NCBI RefSeq assembly: GCF_039555335.1
Contig: NC_092636.1
Coordinates: forward strand, 58,531,991-58,595,990
DNA: 64,000 nucleotides
Direction of reading: 5' to 3'
Source of the DNA: Amphiura filiformis
Lineage: Eukaryota; Echinodermata; Ophiuroidea; Amphilepidida; Amphiuridae
A model generated the notes under the pieces. It was not told where the DNA came from, ran no database searches, and saw nothing but the letters and a program-made list of their open reading frames with translations. A program made the position numbers and the translations under genes. Shown here one piece after another: positions 1-12,195 of the stretch (position 1 is the first letter of the stretch; each line of letters starts with the position of its first letter).

Positions 1-514
1 CGATAAATTTATTCCCCACATTGTGATACCTCATTTGTCTAAATCGATGCAGAATTGATGACACAATGATCTTTTGAATGCAATCGCCTCAATTTTAAAA
101 GTTGCAGTAAATTTCTATTGATTTGGTCCTGCTACTCAGCATGCTCAATATGGGCAGCGATAGATCAAGGCCAGGGCGCATCAGACGTCTCGCTAACAGT
201 ATGCGCCGCAGATGTCTGTTTGGCAGTCATTGATGCAGCAGGAGGACATACCAGATATTTACTGTGAAGAGTAAAACATTGAGGAAGGAGTAAAAGAGCA
301 TCTGTATTGAATAAAACACATGAAGTGAAGTCAAACTGTCTTACACCGTCGCTGTTATTGTGTATGAAGAATCTTGAGAAGCAGGAAAACCACATCAATA
401 GGAATTACTGCAACTTTTAAAATTGAGGTGATTGCATTTAAAAGGTCACTGTGTCATCAAGTCTGTATCGATTTGGGCAAATGAGGTATCAAACTGTGCA
501 GAATAAATTCATCT
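1..514. repeat. Foldback element, ~125-bp inverted arms
   Basis: Bases about 4-125 reappear as reverse complement at about 393-512 with roughly 10% mismatches, leaving a loop of about 265 bp. Both arms carry the stretch CTCAATTTTAAAAGTTGCAG in opposite orientation. No transposase-like protein is encoded; the loop has only a short meaningless ORF. The window edge cuts the left end, so target duplication cannot be judged. Read as a non-autonomous foldback/MITE. Confidence 0.8.
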
Positions 515-1538
515 GTACCATACTTTTGGTAGGTCTTGATTTAAGATCCCATCTTTGATTTATGGACCAAAATCAAACTGGATACTTTCTTTTTGGGATG
601 CGTTTATACAGACATACAAAGGAGCATACAGCATTTACATTCACCTTTTGATTTGGTTACGAATGCGTTCAAGCTTTGCCCAAAGGGATATGTTCATGCT
701 TACAATATTCCATAAGGCAGACATTTATCTTGATTAATATTTGAAAAGAGTTATATTATGATCTACATCGCCTGAAACCATGACTCCAGATTTGGACTAA
801 TAATGAATTTAATTCTTCAAAATTTCTTTTGCTAAAATTTGCTTCATATGCTGACTGCAAAAAGTTGTTAATCATTTGATAAGTTAACTGCATTTATTGG
901 TTCATTGTACTCGTGCTGGCAGCACTTGTGGAACCTGAGATTTTAATTCATTTACCATGACTCTACTAAAATAAATAGACATCGGTGTTGATCTCATGAT
1001 AAAAGTGTACATCAATATTACCGATTGATAATTGATAGTATACGGCGGCATTATTAAAAAGCATACGTAGAGAATTAATATCGAAGGAATGGAGATAGGA
1101 TGTGATAATCAGTGGAAAACAGTTGCAGTGCTTGAGAGAACAAGCAATTCGTAGTAGAATAAAGGAAGAGAAAGAGATCATAATATTTGAATGAGCTGGT
1201 GAAATAATTTTGAATAGCTTGTAGAATTGATTTAAAATATTGATTAACGTTCGTAATATATACAATTATTATACAATATATTATAATTATAAATTGTCGG
1301 GTTTTTATTTAAATCTTCATGTTTTAAACAACATGATCATAATTATATCATGAAAGTAGGTTAATAATAGTTAACTATAATTTCAATATAAATTGTTACA
1401 ACGAAATAATGTTGAAAAAAGACCATATGCATGTTCAACTTAAGGTTTGATACTTTAAAAGATATTTCTTTGTTGATTTCTTCTTGACCGGCACAATTCT
1501 CACCATATGTAAAGGGTTGACTACAAAAACGATTCTCT
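515..1538. other. No gene seen
   Basis: AT-rich DNA with only short ORFs that lack recognisable motifs. No repeat partner was found elsewhere in the window. Confidence 0.5.
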
Positions 1539-2110
1539 TATCTACCAAAAAACGTTTCAAAACGTAAAAAGCGGCCAAAGTTTAAAAAATCTTTCCTGTG
1601 TGGCTTTTCACCCTTTTTTAAACTTGGTCCCATTTAGTAAAGTAGTAATAACATGAAGAATGAGTCCTAATTTTTACATGCAACCATTATCAAAAACATT
1701 TCAAGGTTTATGTTTTATTATATTGCGTGATCATAAAGAGTAGTAGAGTATTATATATACTTAGCAAATTGACTGTGTGTCAACCTGCTACATATAGGCC
1801 CTACATCTGTACATAAGGCGCAGAATCGCACATGACGATGAAGAATTAAACAAAGTGAGTATTTGCTACAAAATACATTATAACGTCTATACGGAAAAAA
1901 CTTCAATTACGCACGAACATTAATTCATTTGCTCTACAAAATAAACACTGACAACTAAGAAAACTAACAAGTAGCCTATAGATGACTTCGTATGGGTCTT
2001 TAGAAACTTTCATAAATGGGAGCAAGTTTAAAAAAGGGTGAAAAGCCACACAGGAAAGATTTTTTAAACTTTGGCCGCTTTTTACGTTTTGAAACGTTTT
2101 TTGGTAGATA
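1539..2110. repeat. Foldback element, 97-bp inverted arms
   Basis: Arm 1539-1635 is matched by the reverse complement of 2014-2110 at near identity (both contain CACACAGGAAAG or its complement beside an AAA-rich tract). The spacer is about 378 bp and AT-rich. A short ORF on the minus strand (1903-2166) runs through one arm and is not a gene. The close match of the arms suggests a fairly recent insertion or ongoing arm conversion. Confidence 0.85.
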
Positions 2111-2138
2111 TTAATTCTTTTTTTGAGGTAAAAAATAT

Positions 2139-2380
2139 TGCGCGCTAAGTGGTTCTTTGTAGCCATGCGAGGTGAACTAGTTGGATATCCATATTTCGCG
2201 GTTAATGGTGCTTTGTAGCTCTGCGGGGCAAACTAGTTGGATATCCATATTTCGGGGTGAGTGGTTTTTTGAAGCTCCGAGGGGCAAACTAGTTGGATAT
2301 CCATATTTCGCGGTTAGCGGTTCTTTGTAGCCCTGCGGGGCAAACTAGTTGGATATCCATATTTCGCGGTTAGTGGTTTT
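2139..2380. repeat. Tandem array, four units of exactly 56 bp
   Basis: The motif ACTAGTTGGATATCCATATT starts at 2176, 2232, 2288 and 2344, so the period is 56 bp without any length change. Units differ by point changes around a TTTGTAGC(C/T)CTGCGGGG segment. The array begins 29 bases after the right arm of the 1539-2110 foldback. Confidence 0.95.
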
Positions 2381-4197
2381 AACGACCCGTAACCACCCCA
2401 ATCAGCTGCATACCGCATCCAGCTATTTTATTTATCAAAATACTAGTTTTTTAATGCTATGGGGTTAACAGAATTATTAAAAAAATTAATAGCTGAACCC
2501 GATAGTTCAGGCAAGGACTGGAAACGACATATTGATGACTTTATATAGAGTGTATTCAATAAACCCAAAGACATAAAGATCAGTCTGATCAGTGTGATAT
2601 CACAGAGCAGACCCTTGAGAGGGCACTTGGCTCATTTGCATGGCAGTCGGACTCTCCATTGTATTTGATCATTTGTGTATGGAGTGCAATGGCGACCCGT
2701 CATTGTCCCCGGGGTCATTGTATTTGTTCATGTGTGTATGGAGAGCCACTCTTGGAGCCCATGGGACTTCGGCTAGGTCCTCAGGTAGAGTCAGACGCTG
2801 TATGTACTAGAAACGCCCATTCTTGATTCTGCGTTCATTCAATGTTAGCATTAAATTTGTATTGCCCGGCGGCCCCGCGTAATGGAAAAACCTGAAAAAT
2901 AAAAAGAAATGAAAATTAAAAAGGCAAGGTTCCACCTGAGTACATATTAAATGGGTGTAGAATTTTTTTTCAAATATATATATGAATTTAGACAAACATA
3001 CGGGATATAATGAACCTTTGACATGACGCCATGATGACATGATTTTATTAGTCGTTTTATAATTTTATATTATATAGAACTAATATTTTGCATCATAAAT
3101 GCGCAGTTCATATGCACATACGATTACTAGGTGCTGGCCTTGTCCTATTGTACTTGTTCATTTGTGTATGGAGAGCTCACTGACCTGTTAATAGAGGTCA
3201 ATGGAATAGCTTCTTTATGGGGCACCTCTCCATCGGTTTCAGGGCGCAGTTCATTGAACTCAGCGGGATTCTATTGCAAGTGCTTTTATATTATTACAAA
3301 ACGGATCGTGGTTATTACCTTGACAAACCTAATAAATAATTCATACCAGGGATGAATAAATCCAGGGGTGCGGACATTTCATTGGTCGCAAACCACCGGG
3401 ATTCGATACAAGTTTGCGTTGTAAATGAATGCGTGAATAAGAGTGTCATCCCTTGGCGCGATATTTGATTTCTGAATATACTCAAGTTGCCGTTGAAAAT
3501 GCCTAAAATCATCAAGATATTGCAATACTGTCTAAAGTGATGTAAAATTGTGGCAAATTTGTATGATTTATCGCACATAATTTCTGCGTAGCGTGGAGAA
3601 TCATTTACATAGGATTTTGGAGAAAAAATGTGATAATTTTAGGGAAATATAGAATGGCGGAAGAAACAAACAAAACATTTTCCTGGAATGTGTAGACCAT
3701 ACTCTTTCTGTTCCTATTGATTTCTATACTGAAATAATTCTTAAAATGAAGTTGTTGGATGATTTTAGTTGGCATTTCTAGAACGTAAACATGTAGGCAG
3801 ATAGTAGAGAGGGCACTCTATTCACGAGATTTCTTTTCCAACGCCAAAATAGCACGAATTTTGGTGGTTTGCGAGTGAAGAGTGTCCGCACTATCGATGG
3901 ACTACGTAACTGTTCAATAGGTTTTTGTAAATGAGCTAGTGTTAGTGGGTAAGCTGTACATCTCTTTTGCATTGTTAAGACAACCACGCTAGGTTTTTCG
4001 ATCAACGTACTATGCGTGTTTGGTCAAGCGAGGATAATTTGTAAAGCAGCAAGTAATGGTGAGGATGTTGCCCTTTTAACTACTTCTGACTTTTGATTTA
4101 GCCCAAAATGAATCAATAAAATCGTGTATAAGATATTTGTGGGGATATTTGGGCGCTATTACAACAATTTAAATAAATGGGCACTTCTGGGTTGGAT
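2381..4197. other. No gene seen
   Basis: Unassigned DNA with short ORFs only. The phrase CATTGTATTTG(A/T)TCAT followed by GTGTATGGAG occurs near 2656 and 2717, with a weaker version near 3147, hinting at a degenerate local duplication. No splice-flanked coding exon can be supported. Confidence 0.45.
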
Positions 4198-4444
4198 ATA
4201 TGTGACCGTACAGCACGAATGAGCCGTAAATGTCCTCAATTGTATTCCGAGTTACAGTGTAAAATGGGCATGAAGGTCGTATTCATAGGTACCTCAATTT
4301 GGTGCTACGTGTACCTCATTTAATGAGATACACGTAGCACCAAATTGAAATACCTATGAATATGACCTTCATGCCCATTTTACACTGTAACTCGGAATAC
4401 AATTGAGGACATTTACGGCTCATTCGTGCTGTACGGTCACATAT
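4198..4444. mobile_element. 247-bp palindromic foldback (family FB), copy 1
   Basis: A nearly perfect palindrome centred at 4321: arms begin TGTGACCGTACAGCACGAAT and end with its complement, with almost no loop. It is flanked by TA on both sides, consistent with TA target-site duplication. It has no coding capacity. The arms differ at only about six positions, all in the inner half. A second copy lies at 24898-25144, and an unpaired, diverged arm at about 48609-48722 belongs to a longer element. It abuts the truncated 5' end of the LINE that follows. Confidence 0.92.
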
Positions 4445-4467
4445 TATAGACTCTATAGAATTTAAGT

Positions 4468-6056
4468 ATGATATATTTTGAACCAATCTCCAATGAGACA
4501 GTGCGTAAGATCATTATGGATTCTTCGAAATCGTCTTGTGCTCTTGATCCTATGCCAACTCGCGTGCTTGCTTCACCGGAACTTTTAGATGTCATTGTGC
4601 CTATCATCACGAAGATCATCAACGCATCTCTCTGTAATGGTGATATTCCATCTGTGCTGAAAGAAGCTCTCGTTAGACCTCTGCTGAAGAAGCCCAACCT
4701 CGATAGAGACGAACTCAATAACTATCGTCCCATTTCCAGCTTACCGTTCTTATTCAAGACTCTTGATCGGGTTGCTGTCCAACACCTTCAACACTATGTT
4801 GCTGAAAATGGACTTCATGCTAAGCATCAGTCGGCCTACCGCAAACATCATAGTGTTGAAACTGCTCTTGTGCGTGTTACCAACGACATTCTGCGGGCCG
4901 TGGACTCACATAAACATGTCGTCGTTGCACTGTTAGATCTATCGGCGGCATTTGACACGCTGGACCATGCAGTTCTTCTATCTCGCTTCAAAGAACGATT
5001 TGGTATAAACGGAACTGCTTTCCGTTGGTTAACATCGTACTTCACCGGACGCAAACAGTGCATTGTTGTAAATGGAGTGCGTTCGATCCCACGGACAGTT
5101 ATTCATGGAGCACCACAAGGCTCAGTAATAGGACCGATGAGTTTCTCGTTCTATTCGTCCCCATTGATGATATTATTGAAGCACATGATCTTCAGAGCAT
5201 GATGTACGCTGATGATACGCAAGTGTACCTTACCTTCAGATCTGATGAGTCAAGCACCAGCATCGCCCGCATCGAACGTTGTATTAGTGACATCAAAAGT
5301 TGGATGATCACCAACAAGCTCATGCTTAATGACAACAAAACCGAGATCTTACACCTCACTTCTCGGTTTATTCATGATATCGACAGCGTCACAGTGTGTG
5401 TGGGTGATGCAAATGTACCTGCTTCTTCTACTGCACGGAATCTGGGCGTCATCATTGATGATCACATGACTCTGTCCCAGCATGTAAGCAGCATCTGCCG
5501 TAGTGCCTCCTTTGCTCTCTACAACATCGGCAAGTTAAGAAAATACCTCGATCAGGCGTCTGTTGAAACGCTTGTTCACTCATTTGTAACTTCGCGTTTA
5601 GATAGCTGCAACAGCTTGTTATACGGACTTCCTCAATTCGAACTTGATAGGTTACAGAGAATCCAAAACGCCGCAGCTCGGCTAGTCACCTGTGTTAGGG
5701 GTCGCGTCCACATGAGTCCCATTCTTCGCCAACTCCATTGGTTGCCGGTACGCAAACGGATCATGTTTAAAACTCTTCTTCTGACATTCAAGATCATCCA
5801 CGGACTTGCACCTCTTTATCTTACTGATCTGGTTACCATCTACACACCGACGCGCTCACTACGTTCTTCAAGTCAACGTCTGCTAAAACCACCTCCACTT
5901 GCTTCCGTACGCACATATACATATGGCAATCGTGCCTTTTCGGTTTCAGCACCAAAATTATGGAATCAGCTGCCCACTCACATCCGTGCAATAGACTTGA
6001 TATCTCAGTTCAAATCGGCTCTGAAGACATTTCTGTTCGACAATGATTTATTTTAA
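4468..6056 (+). pseudogene. Reverse transcriptase of LINE copy A, frameshifted
   Basis: Encodes the LINE reverse transcriptase that would copy its own RNA at the target site. Seen in order: the fingers region with NNYRPISSLP (about 4717-4746), palm motif LLDLSAAFDTLDH, the HGAPQGSVIGP motif, then the catalytic YADDTQVYL (about 5203-5229), the thumb region and the C-terminal LHWLPVRKRIMFKTL tail. A one-base loss near 5160, between GSVIGP and YADD, moves the reading from frame 1 (4468-5202) to frame 3 (to 6056). Apart from that shift the catalytic motifs look intact, so the copy is not very old. The start at 4468 is only the first in-frame ATG after the truncation, not a native start. Family placement as CR1/L2-like rests on the SAAFDTLDH and LHWLPV wording and on the 3' hairpin. 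The exact clade is uncertain. Confidence 0.93.
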
Positions 6057-6263
6057 TTTATCTTTTGTGCAATCTGCATCATTTGAACATTGACTTTGTG
6101 CATTGGAGCCTGCTTTGTATATATTCTGCTGCAGGTTTTAACATATTATCTTGTGTACTTTTAATTAATGCCAGTATGTATTTTCATATATATTTTGTGT
6201 AATCTGTACGATTAAGGTATTAAGGGTTTTTAGTAATGTATTGGTTTTGTCTTACTTTTGTTC

Positions 6264-6292
6264 AGCGCCTTGAGGTGTATGCGTAAGGCGCT
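6264..6292 (+). other. LINE 3' stem-loop
   Basis: AGCGCCTT (6264-6271) pairs perfectly with AAGGCGCT (6285-6292) around a 13-base loop, a few bases before the (TTG)n tail. In L2/CR1-type elements such 3' hairpins are recognised by the reverse transcriptase. A matching stem occurs at the 3' end of the LINE on the minus strand near 34.83 kb. Confidence 0.7.
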
Positions 6293-6335
6293 ATAAAAAT
6301 GCGGTTTTGTTGTTGTTGTTGTTGTTGTTTCGATG

Positions 6336-6930
6336 GTAAATATATTTTCACTTTCAAAGTTTGTAGTTTTCATAATTGCAATTTCTTAATATTATATAAA
6401 AGGTGAGAATAAGACTATAAATGTAAGAGTATGGGATAATTTTGATTGTTAATAAATGCGAAACGCCGGCGGTAGACATCAGCAATATCAGGGATTGCCG
6501 CGATTCTTGCAGTAGCTTTTATGAATAGAATACAATAGTGGATACAATAGCGGATACAATAACGGAACAATAGAGCTCTCTTACGGGCAAATAAACCTCG
6601 TCGCGTTTTGCTAAATTTCACTTCTTCTTTTTCATGAACTAACCGTTATTTTTTTAAACTTGTGGCAAAACTTCGACCGAAGTTTTTAATAAATGCGCTG
6701 TTTCCTCCTCGATACACCCGAGTACACAAATAATTCCAGCACAGCGAGAACAAGCGAGTCTAGCCTCCACGCAGTATGTGTTATACTACACGGTTGAGTG
6801 CATATCATCATAGAGAGCTGTGTGAGATCTAGCTGGAAAATATGCCTCTGTGATTGGTTTTTCTCAAAACATTTAGTGTTCCCTTCATCCAATCAGAATT
6901 GTTTTTATATATCGTACAAAAGCTAACCCT
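6336..6930. other. No gene seen
   Basis: Short ORFs only, including on the minus strand. Nothing recognisable. Confidence 0.4.
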
Positions 6931-7004
6931 TCCACCTAACCCCTTCCCCCTGTGAAGAATTTGTTTCTGAATGAGCACTTGATGATATGTTTCATTCTAT
7001 TGAT

Positions 7005-7937
7005 CGCCATCAGTATGGCAGTATCAAGGGCTCTTCTACCGCCCATTGCTTGATTGAATTACTTGATATTTTTACAAGGGTACCGATAAGTGCAATAGCA
7101 TTGGCTGTTTGGTGGTAACGGATTTCTCCAAGGCTTTTGATTGCGTCGACCACACCCTTGCCATCCAAAGCCTGTGTGATCTTGGTGTGAGAAGTGAAAT
7201 AATTCCCTGGATTGCAGACTGTCTCACATCAAGGAGGCAAAGAGTCCGCGATCACTCTGCCATATCAGATTGGCAAACTCTTTCCTGTGGAGTACCCCAG
7301 GGTACGAAGTTCGGGCCTATCACATTCATCGGTATGATTAACAGCGCTGCTGTGAATGCCAGGACCCACAGTTTTAAATATGTAGACGACATGAGCCTTA
7401 CCTCAAGCTTAACCCTTCAAAGTGCAAAGCGATGCAGATCTGCTTTAAACGCTGCCCACCTAGTCCACCTGTTCTCAAGATCGGTGGGAAGGAGCTTGAG
7501 GTGGTTACTGAGGCCAAAATTCTGGGTCTTAGCATCCAATCAAATCTGTGTTGGGATATTCAGGTAAACAATATGATCAGTAAAGGTAGCGTAGGCTATA
7601 TATCCTCAATCTTTTGAAACGATTTGGACTTCCAGTTGAGGACCTAGTTTCTGTGTTTGTTTCTTATGTGCGGCCAGGGGTAGGATATGCCACCCCAGTC
7701 TGGCATAGTAGTCTGACTGCCGAGCAATCTGACAGGCTGGAAAATATCCAGAAACGTGCCTGCCGAATTATTCTGGGTATCAAGTATGATTTCTACACGG
7801 AAGCTTTGGAACTTACTGGACTCCAAAGACTGTCCAGCAGACGTTTACAACTGGTTGTACCAATTTTGCTGTTGAATGTTCTGAGTCAGAAAGATACTCT
7901 GATTGGTTCCCCATGTACAGGAGTAGCCATAGTATGA
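7005..7937 (+). pseudogene. Reverse transcriptase fragment of LINE copy B
   Basis: Broken reverse transcriptase. Visible pieces: QYGSIKGSSTAHCL (about 7011-7052); VVTDFSKAFDCVDH with the first catalytic Asp (7112-7153); CGVPQGTKFGPI; the active-site box as YVDDMSLT (about 7381-7404); GGKELEVVTEAKILGL from another frame (ORF from 7432); then the thumb/tail piece RLENIQKRACRIILGIKYDF from a third frame (7614-7937). At least three frame changes (near 7080, 7420 and 7600) inactivate it. The endonuclease is absent. The wording KAFDCVDH and KYVDD matches CR1/Rex-like LINEs; exact clade not settled. It is more decayed than copy A just upstream. Confidence 0.88.
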
Positions 7938-8083
7938 GATTAAGACAAACAAAAGTCTATCAGGAATTCAGATCAAGAACCAAGAGATATGGGGATAGCC
8001 CCATTCCATTCATGTGCAGGCTTCTAAATAATAAGCATTAATGTGTTTGCCAGCTTCCAGTTTATTTGATTATTCTGGTGCTT

Positions 8084-8252
8084 AGGCTGAATTCACATGG
8101 GATTGTGCTGTATGCGGTGTTCGCTGTGCGATGTACGACTGTAGTATCTGAGACTATTATACTCCTATGTGAGCTCGTTATGGTCGGGTGAGCGTGTGTC
8201 GTGTGGCGGGTGCCGCGTGCTGTATGCAGTATACTCCCGTGTGGGCTCAGCT
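8084..8252. mobile_element. Small inverted-repeat MITE inside LINE copy B
   Basis: The left end GGCTGAATTCACATGGGA and the right end TCCCGTGTGGGCTCAGC are inverted relatives. The phrase TATACTCC(T/C)(A/G)TGTG also recurs inside the element near 8159. It lies between the LINE's coding remnants and its 3' tail. Confidence 0.55.
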
Positions 8253-8585
8253 TTATGTACCCCGCATGTGCTGCATGGGGGGGGGGTTGAGTTTTATTGA
8301 CTTTTTCAGCATCTCAGTATTATATTTATGTTGCTTCACTGCTCGAGAATGAAATCAATCTGCAATATTATCATTTTATTCTGAGTTAAGCTCAAACATC
8401 TGTTTTTTTAACATATAATGCCCCATTTGATTATCTATGTAGTTTTGATTTTGTATGATGTATGTGCAATATTACATGTTGATTATAAATGTTTCTTTTA
8501 AAATGTTTTTAAAATGTAAACCACGTGTAATTTGGCCTTTGGCCACGATTTTGTAAGTGAAATAAAATACAATGCAATACAATAA

Positions 8586-9424
8586 AAACACTTTTTGTCA
8601 TTAGGTCAACATATGACGCAATTCAATGTTTATAGCAAGGCGAATGTGGTAAATCTGTTCAAAACGACCTATCCAGGCACGATTTTTGACCAAAATGTAG
8701 GTTTTAAATGTCAAAACCTGAAGTGTTCCTTACAATATTTTTCAAATTTTATGTCATTATATGAACGAGCACGCTTCTATTTCCCATATACTAGCGTCAT
8801 TAGAATGATCAATGACCAATTCTCTTACTAAAAGTTACTATTTTCGCCTGTTTTGTCATTCGGTTGTAAATTCAATGAACTATGACTTTGCTCAAGAATG
8901 CTTACCAATTATTGATATGGTGCTGTCCAAGATACAATATAATAAAACAACAGAGTATGTAATAACATACGAAGGTCGGTCAATAAGTTTTTTTTTTAAA
9001 TTAAATACTTATAAGAGTACTAGTACTGGCTGCCAGTGGGTATAACGTTGTTTGGAGTCCATAGTTTTGTTTTTGTTGGTTATTGCTTCTTAATACTACC
9101 AACCTCAAAAATAAGTTTACTGGAGCTCTGTCAGCATTAAGCATTTTGAGGTATGTCGGGTCAAAGTTCATACAGAGGTCAACATTCAAACTGCTCAAAT
9201 TATGTTGAAAAGTTCTCCAAATTCCAGACAAAGTATACTATTCCCCCCTTGAGTTATATGAAGAGAGATCGCACTTCAACCCCTACCCAAAGTATTTATA
9301 GTGTCGTACAATTCAAAGAAAATAATTACTTACACAGAAACGGGAATAACGATCACAGCTAAAAAAATTTAGAAAAACACTGAACTTCTTTGAATCTGCC
9401 TTATGAAAAATAAAAGTATTGTAG
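8586..9424. other. No gene assigned
   Basis: Several ORFs of 60-80 codons (8595-8831, 8812-9045 and 9153-9362 on +) resemble nothing I know. At about 8969 the stretch CGAAGGTCGGTCAATAAGTT after TA looks like one end of a mariner-type MITE, but no inverted partner was found nearby. Confidence 0.35.
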
Positions 9425-9860
9425 TTGATATATTTTATCATTATAAAAAGTGGATTTTATATAGCTACTACGTCTCTGAACTCAATATCAAAGCAATCTG
9501 GGTTTTCTTCCTTAGACAGTGTTGATTTTGACTATATCTAACTTATATACTAGTATTCTCTTAGGACGGAAAGCCCTAATTTTAAAAGCAATCCATTTCT
9601 CGATTTTCTCGTAATAATGTTGTTGAGCAACCATTACAGAGCACCGTCTCGATGTGAAGGAGTGACGTCAGGACTACAATTCTGTCGGCCTGATGGAAAA
9701 TAATCCAGTGGGACCACCATGTTATGAGTTTTCGCTTTTTGCAATTCGAATTATGTATCAGTACTAGTAGTGTTGGATTTGAAAGCTTTCAGCTGATATA
9801 AATCATCTTATTCCGCGCATCATTTTTACCTTTTAATAACAACAGTACAGATTCCTGGAT
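9425..9860. repeat. Dispersed repeat R4, copy 1
   Basis: Collinear with 35760-36770. Shared landmarks are GATATATTTTAT, AAGCAATCCATTTC, a GTGGGAC...GTGTTATGAG-type segment and TTTGAAA(A/G)C(G/T)TTCAGCTG. Identity is moderate, so the duplication is old. It has no ORF worth naming. Confidence 0.6.
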
Positions 9861-10401
9861 TTTAAAGCCTTCACTCCTCTATCACAAGTTTTACATGAAA
9901 CTTCCATATGAATATTTTGGTTTTCAAACTTAAAAAGGAACTTCAAAATAAATAAGTACCGTAATATTTCTGCAGAGTGCAGACCAAAGTACCCGATGAA
10001 GTGAACGTATGCGGTGGGGTTCATTTGCTCCCGTACAAAGGTATAAGAAGAGTTGTTAGTTTATTTAGTTCAGTTTATTACCTTCATTGCACTTAAACAA
10101 TATCAAAAGGAGGTATGTGATGCAAGAGGACAACCCCGAACAGACACGCATGCCCACTAGATGGGATCCCTTATACACACACCAAATAAAAGAACTAAAA
10201 CTACGCAGTAAATAATATTATTATAAACACATTTGAAAACACTATAAAATACATTATTTAAAATACAATATAAAATTGAGTTGCCAACAGAGTTAAGATA
10301 TCAAGGAATTAAAAAAAACAGTAATGAAATTGCACAAAGTTGGTATACTGACAAGTTAATTTGAGATGTAGTGGTTAAGAAGCTCAGATGTTGAAAGTAC
10401 A

Positions 10402-10508
10402 TAACATTACATTACATTACATTACATTACATTACATTACATTACATTACATTACATTACATTACATTACATTACATTACATTCACTCACTCACTCACTC
10501 ACTCACTC
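10402..10508. repeat. (ATTAC)n followed by (ACTC)n microsatellite
   Basis: About 16 ATTAC units (10402-10482) run into about six ACTC units (10483-10508). This lies at the 3' end of the minus-strand RTE element, so it may be that element's tail. Confidence 0.95.
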
Positions 10509-12195
10509 ATCAGGCTGTTTCACCCACTGCTGTGTGAAGCCCTCCTCCAGCATTTTCCATCTCCTTCTGTTACTAGCCGCTGATGCCCAAGCTGTTATAC
10601 TCATAAAGGTGGTGATGTCATCTCTCCAGCGTCTTTTTTGTCTTCCTCTTCTCCTCTTTCCAGTCCTTGGCTGCCATTATGTAAGTCTCTTCGTCCACCT
10701 GTTATCGTCAGTTCTTGATAAGTGACCTGCCCATCGCCATTTTGTTTCTTTAATCGTTTGCAAGATGTCTTTGACATGGGTTACTTTTCTGATTTCTGTA
10801 TGTCTGACTCTATCACGCAATGAGAGGTGGAGCATTTTCCTTTCCATAGCTCTCTATGCTGTTACCAATTTCTGTTCCATTTCTTTTGTTGTTGACCATG
10901 TCTCTGCACCATAGGTCATAGTTGTTAGCACACACTGGTCATACACTCTTCGCCTCGGTGACAGTGGTATGTTTTTATCTGTCAACAGTTCTTTATGCAT
11001 ACCAAAGCATCTCCATCCTGCTTGTACATGGATTAGGATCTCTTCAGCTGTGTTGGTATCCATTCTCAAGGTCTGTCCTAGGTACTTATAGTTGTCAACT
11101 TTCTTGATCTGGTGATTTGCTATTGCGATTGTTTCGTTTGTCTCAAAGTTTGTCATAAACTGTGTTTTCCCTTTGTGCATTTACAGTCCCACATGTATAC
11201 TTTCTTTGCACAAGCTGTTCAGTTGATCTTCCATATCCTTCACGATGTTGTTGTTAGTACAACGTCATCTGCAAATCTAAGATCTGTTAACATCTCCCCG
11301 TCAATGTTGATCCATTTTCTCTCTAGGTTGAACTTTGCACATATTTGCAGAATTTCTGACCTGTGCTTTAATTTATTAATTCTTGACTTTTTGCGGTCTT
11401 GTTTTATGACAGTTTTCGGGCCTTTTTCCACTTTGCAAAATCTTGAGTATGCTTGCATGTTTTCTCTTTCTTGTTCGTTGTCTTCTCTTTCTCCTTACTG
11501 TTTTTACAATGTCAGCATATTCGATCTTCTCAGCTCTGGATTTGGTTGTTATTTTTCTCAGAGCTTTCCTTCTTGTATTGAGGTCTTCAATTGCTTTATC
11601 CTCCTTAGATTTGATTCCATCCGCTTTCATTGATGGTGCTATACTTGCTGCTTCCTCTAACAATCATGTAGTTAGGTGGTCGCATCTTGTATCCATATCT
11701 ATGTCCTGTATCTCCAGACCCGCAAAGCGGTTCTTCAACTTCAGTTGGAATTCCTCTTTCCTCTCTTTCAACTTTAGAATGTCAATTCTTTTCTTCTTTT
11801 TATTATTGATGAATTTTTAAATTAAAAAGCCTTGCAAGCTTAAAAGCCTTGCAAGCTTAGTGATGATGCATATTGTTGCCCTGACCATTCTATGGTCACT
11901 AGCAATGTCTACCTTGGTGATAATTCACAATTCCTTTTTGGCTGCATAATATAAAGTCTATCTGGTTCCTGGTTACTCCATTTGGACATTCCCACGTCCA
12001 GTACCTCTTTTTGTCTTTTTTGAAGAATGTGTTGGCTATCATGAGTTTCTGTCCTGCGGCAAACTCAAGGAGCATTTCTCCTCGTCTATTCCGTTCTCCA
12101 ACTCCGAATTTGCCCAAGATTGATTCTTCTCCATTTTTACATTCTCCAACCTTGGCGTTGAGATCACCCATAACAATGCCTTTTTTTGCCTTTAT
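10509..12195 (-). pseudogene. RTE-type LINE (endonuclease-reverse transcriptase), internally deleted
   Basis: Reading the minus strand from 12171 downward: an apurinic-type endonuclease C-terminal half with GDLNAKVG, then TWECPNGVTRNQIDFIL and SDHRMVRA (near 11890). Next comes a charged linker rich in Lys/Arg (11376-11663). Reading then jumps directly to INIDGEMLTDLRFADDVVL (about 11250-11310), holding the reverse transcriptase active-site FADD box. The tail follows: VDNYKYLGQTL, MTYGAETWSTTKEMEQKL (about 10860-10910) and GRQKRRWRDD near 10630. The fingers and first palm motifs between the linker and FADD are missing, so there is an internal deletion near 11400. Stops and shifts break the rest. 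This order and wording are those of RTE-clade elements. Both flanks are ATTAC microsatellite. Confidence 0.9.

Larger units (their letters stand above)
4445..6335 (+). mobile_element. CR1/L2-like LINE, 5'-truncated, copy A
   Basis: Non-LTR retrotransposon remnant that keeps most of the reverse transcriptase and the C-terminal tail but lacks the upstream endonuclease. Coding sequence runs 4468-6056. A 3' untranslated region then ends in a stem-loop (6264-6292) and a TTG microsatellite tail (6305-6330), typical of CR1/L2-group 3' ends. The 5' truncation point is beside the FB palindrome. Confidence 0.93.
6931..8580 (+). mobile_element. Second CR1-like LINE, decayed, copy B
   Basis: The 5' limit is uncertain. 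Coding remnants lie at 7005-7937, followed by a long 3' region ending in GAAATAAAATACAATGCAAT repeats at about 8560-8585. It differs from copy A in sequence and in tail type (ACAAT-like instead of TTG), so it belongs to another LINE family. A small inverted-repeat MITE (8084-8252) sits in its 3' region. Confidence 0.85.

Noticed and set aside
2100..2400. Possible CRISPR array (regular 56-bp period)
   Set aside because: The whole unit repeats, with no variable spacers, and the genome is eukaryotic. It is a satellite.
8945..9045. Mariner-type MITE beginning at TA-CGAAGGTCGGTCAATAAG
   Set aside because: Only one end is present; no inverted partner within the neighbouring kilobases.
11112..11820. 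Plus-strand ORFs of 125-173 codons
   Set aside because: Shadow frames of the minus-strand RTE coding sequence, whose GDLNAKVG, SDHRMV and FADD motifs show the true strand.
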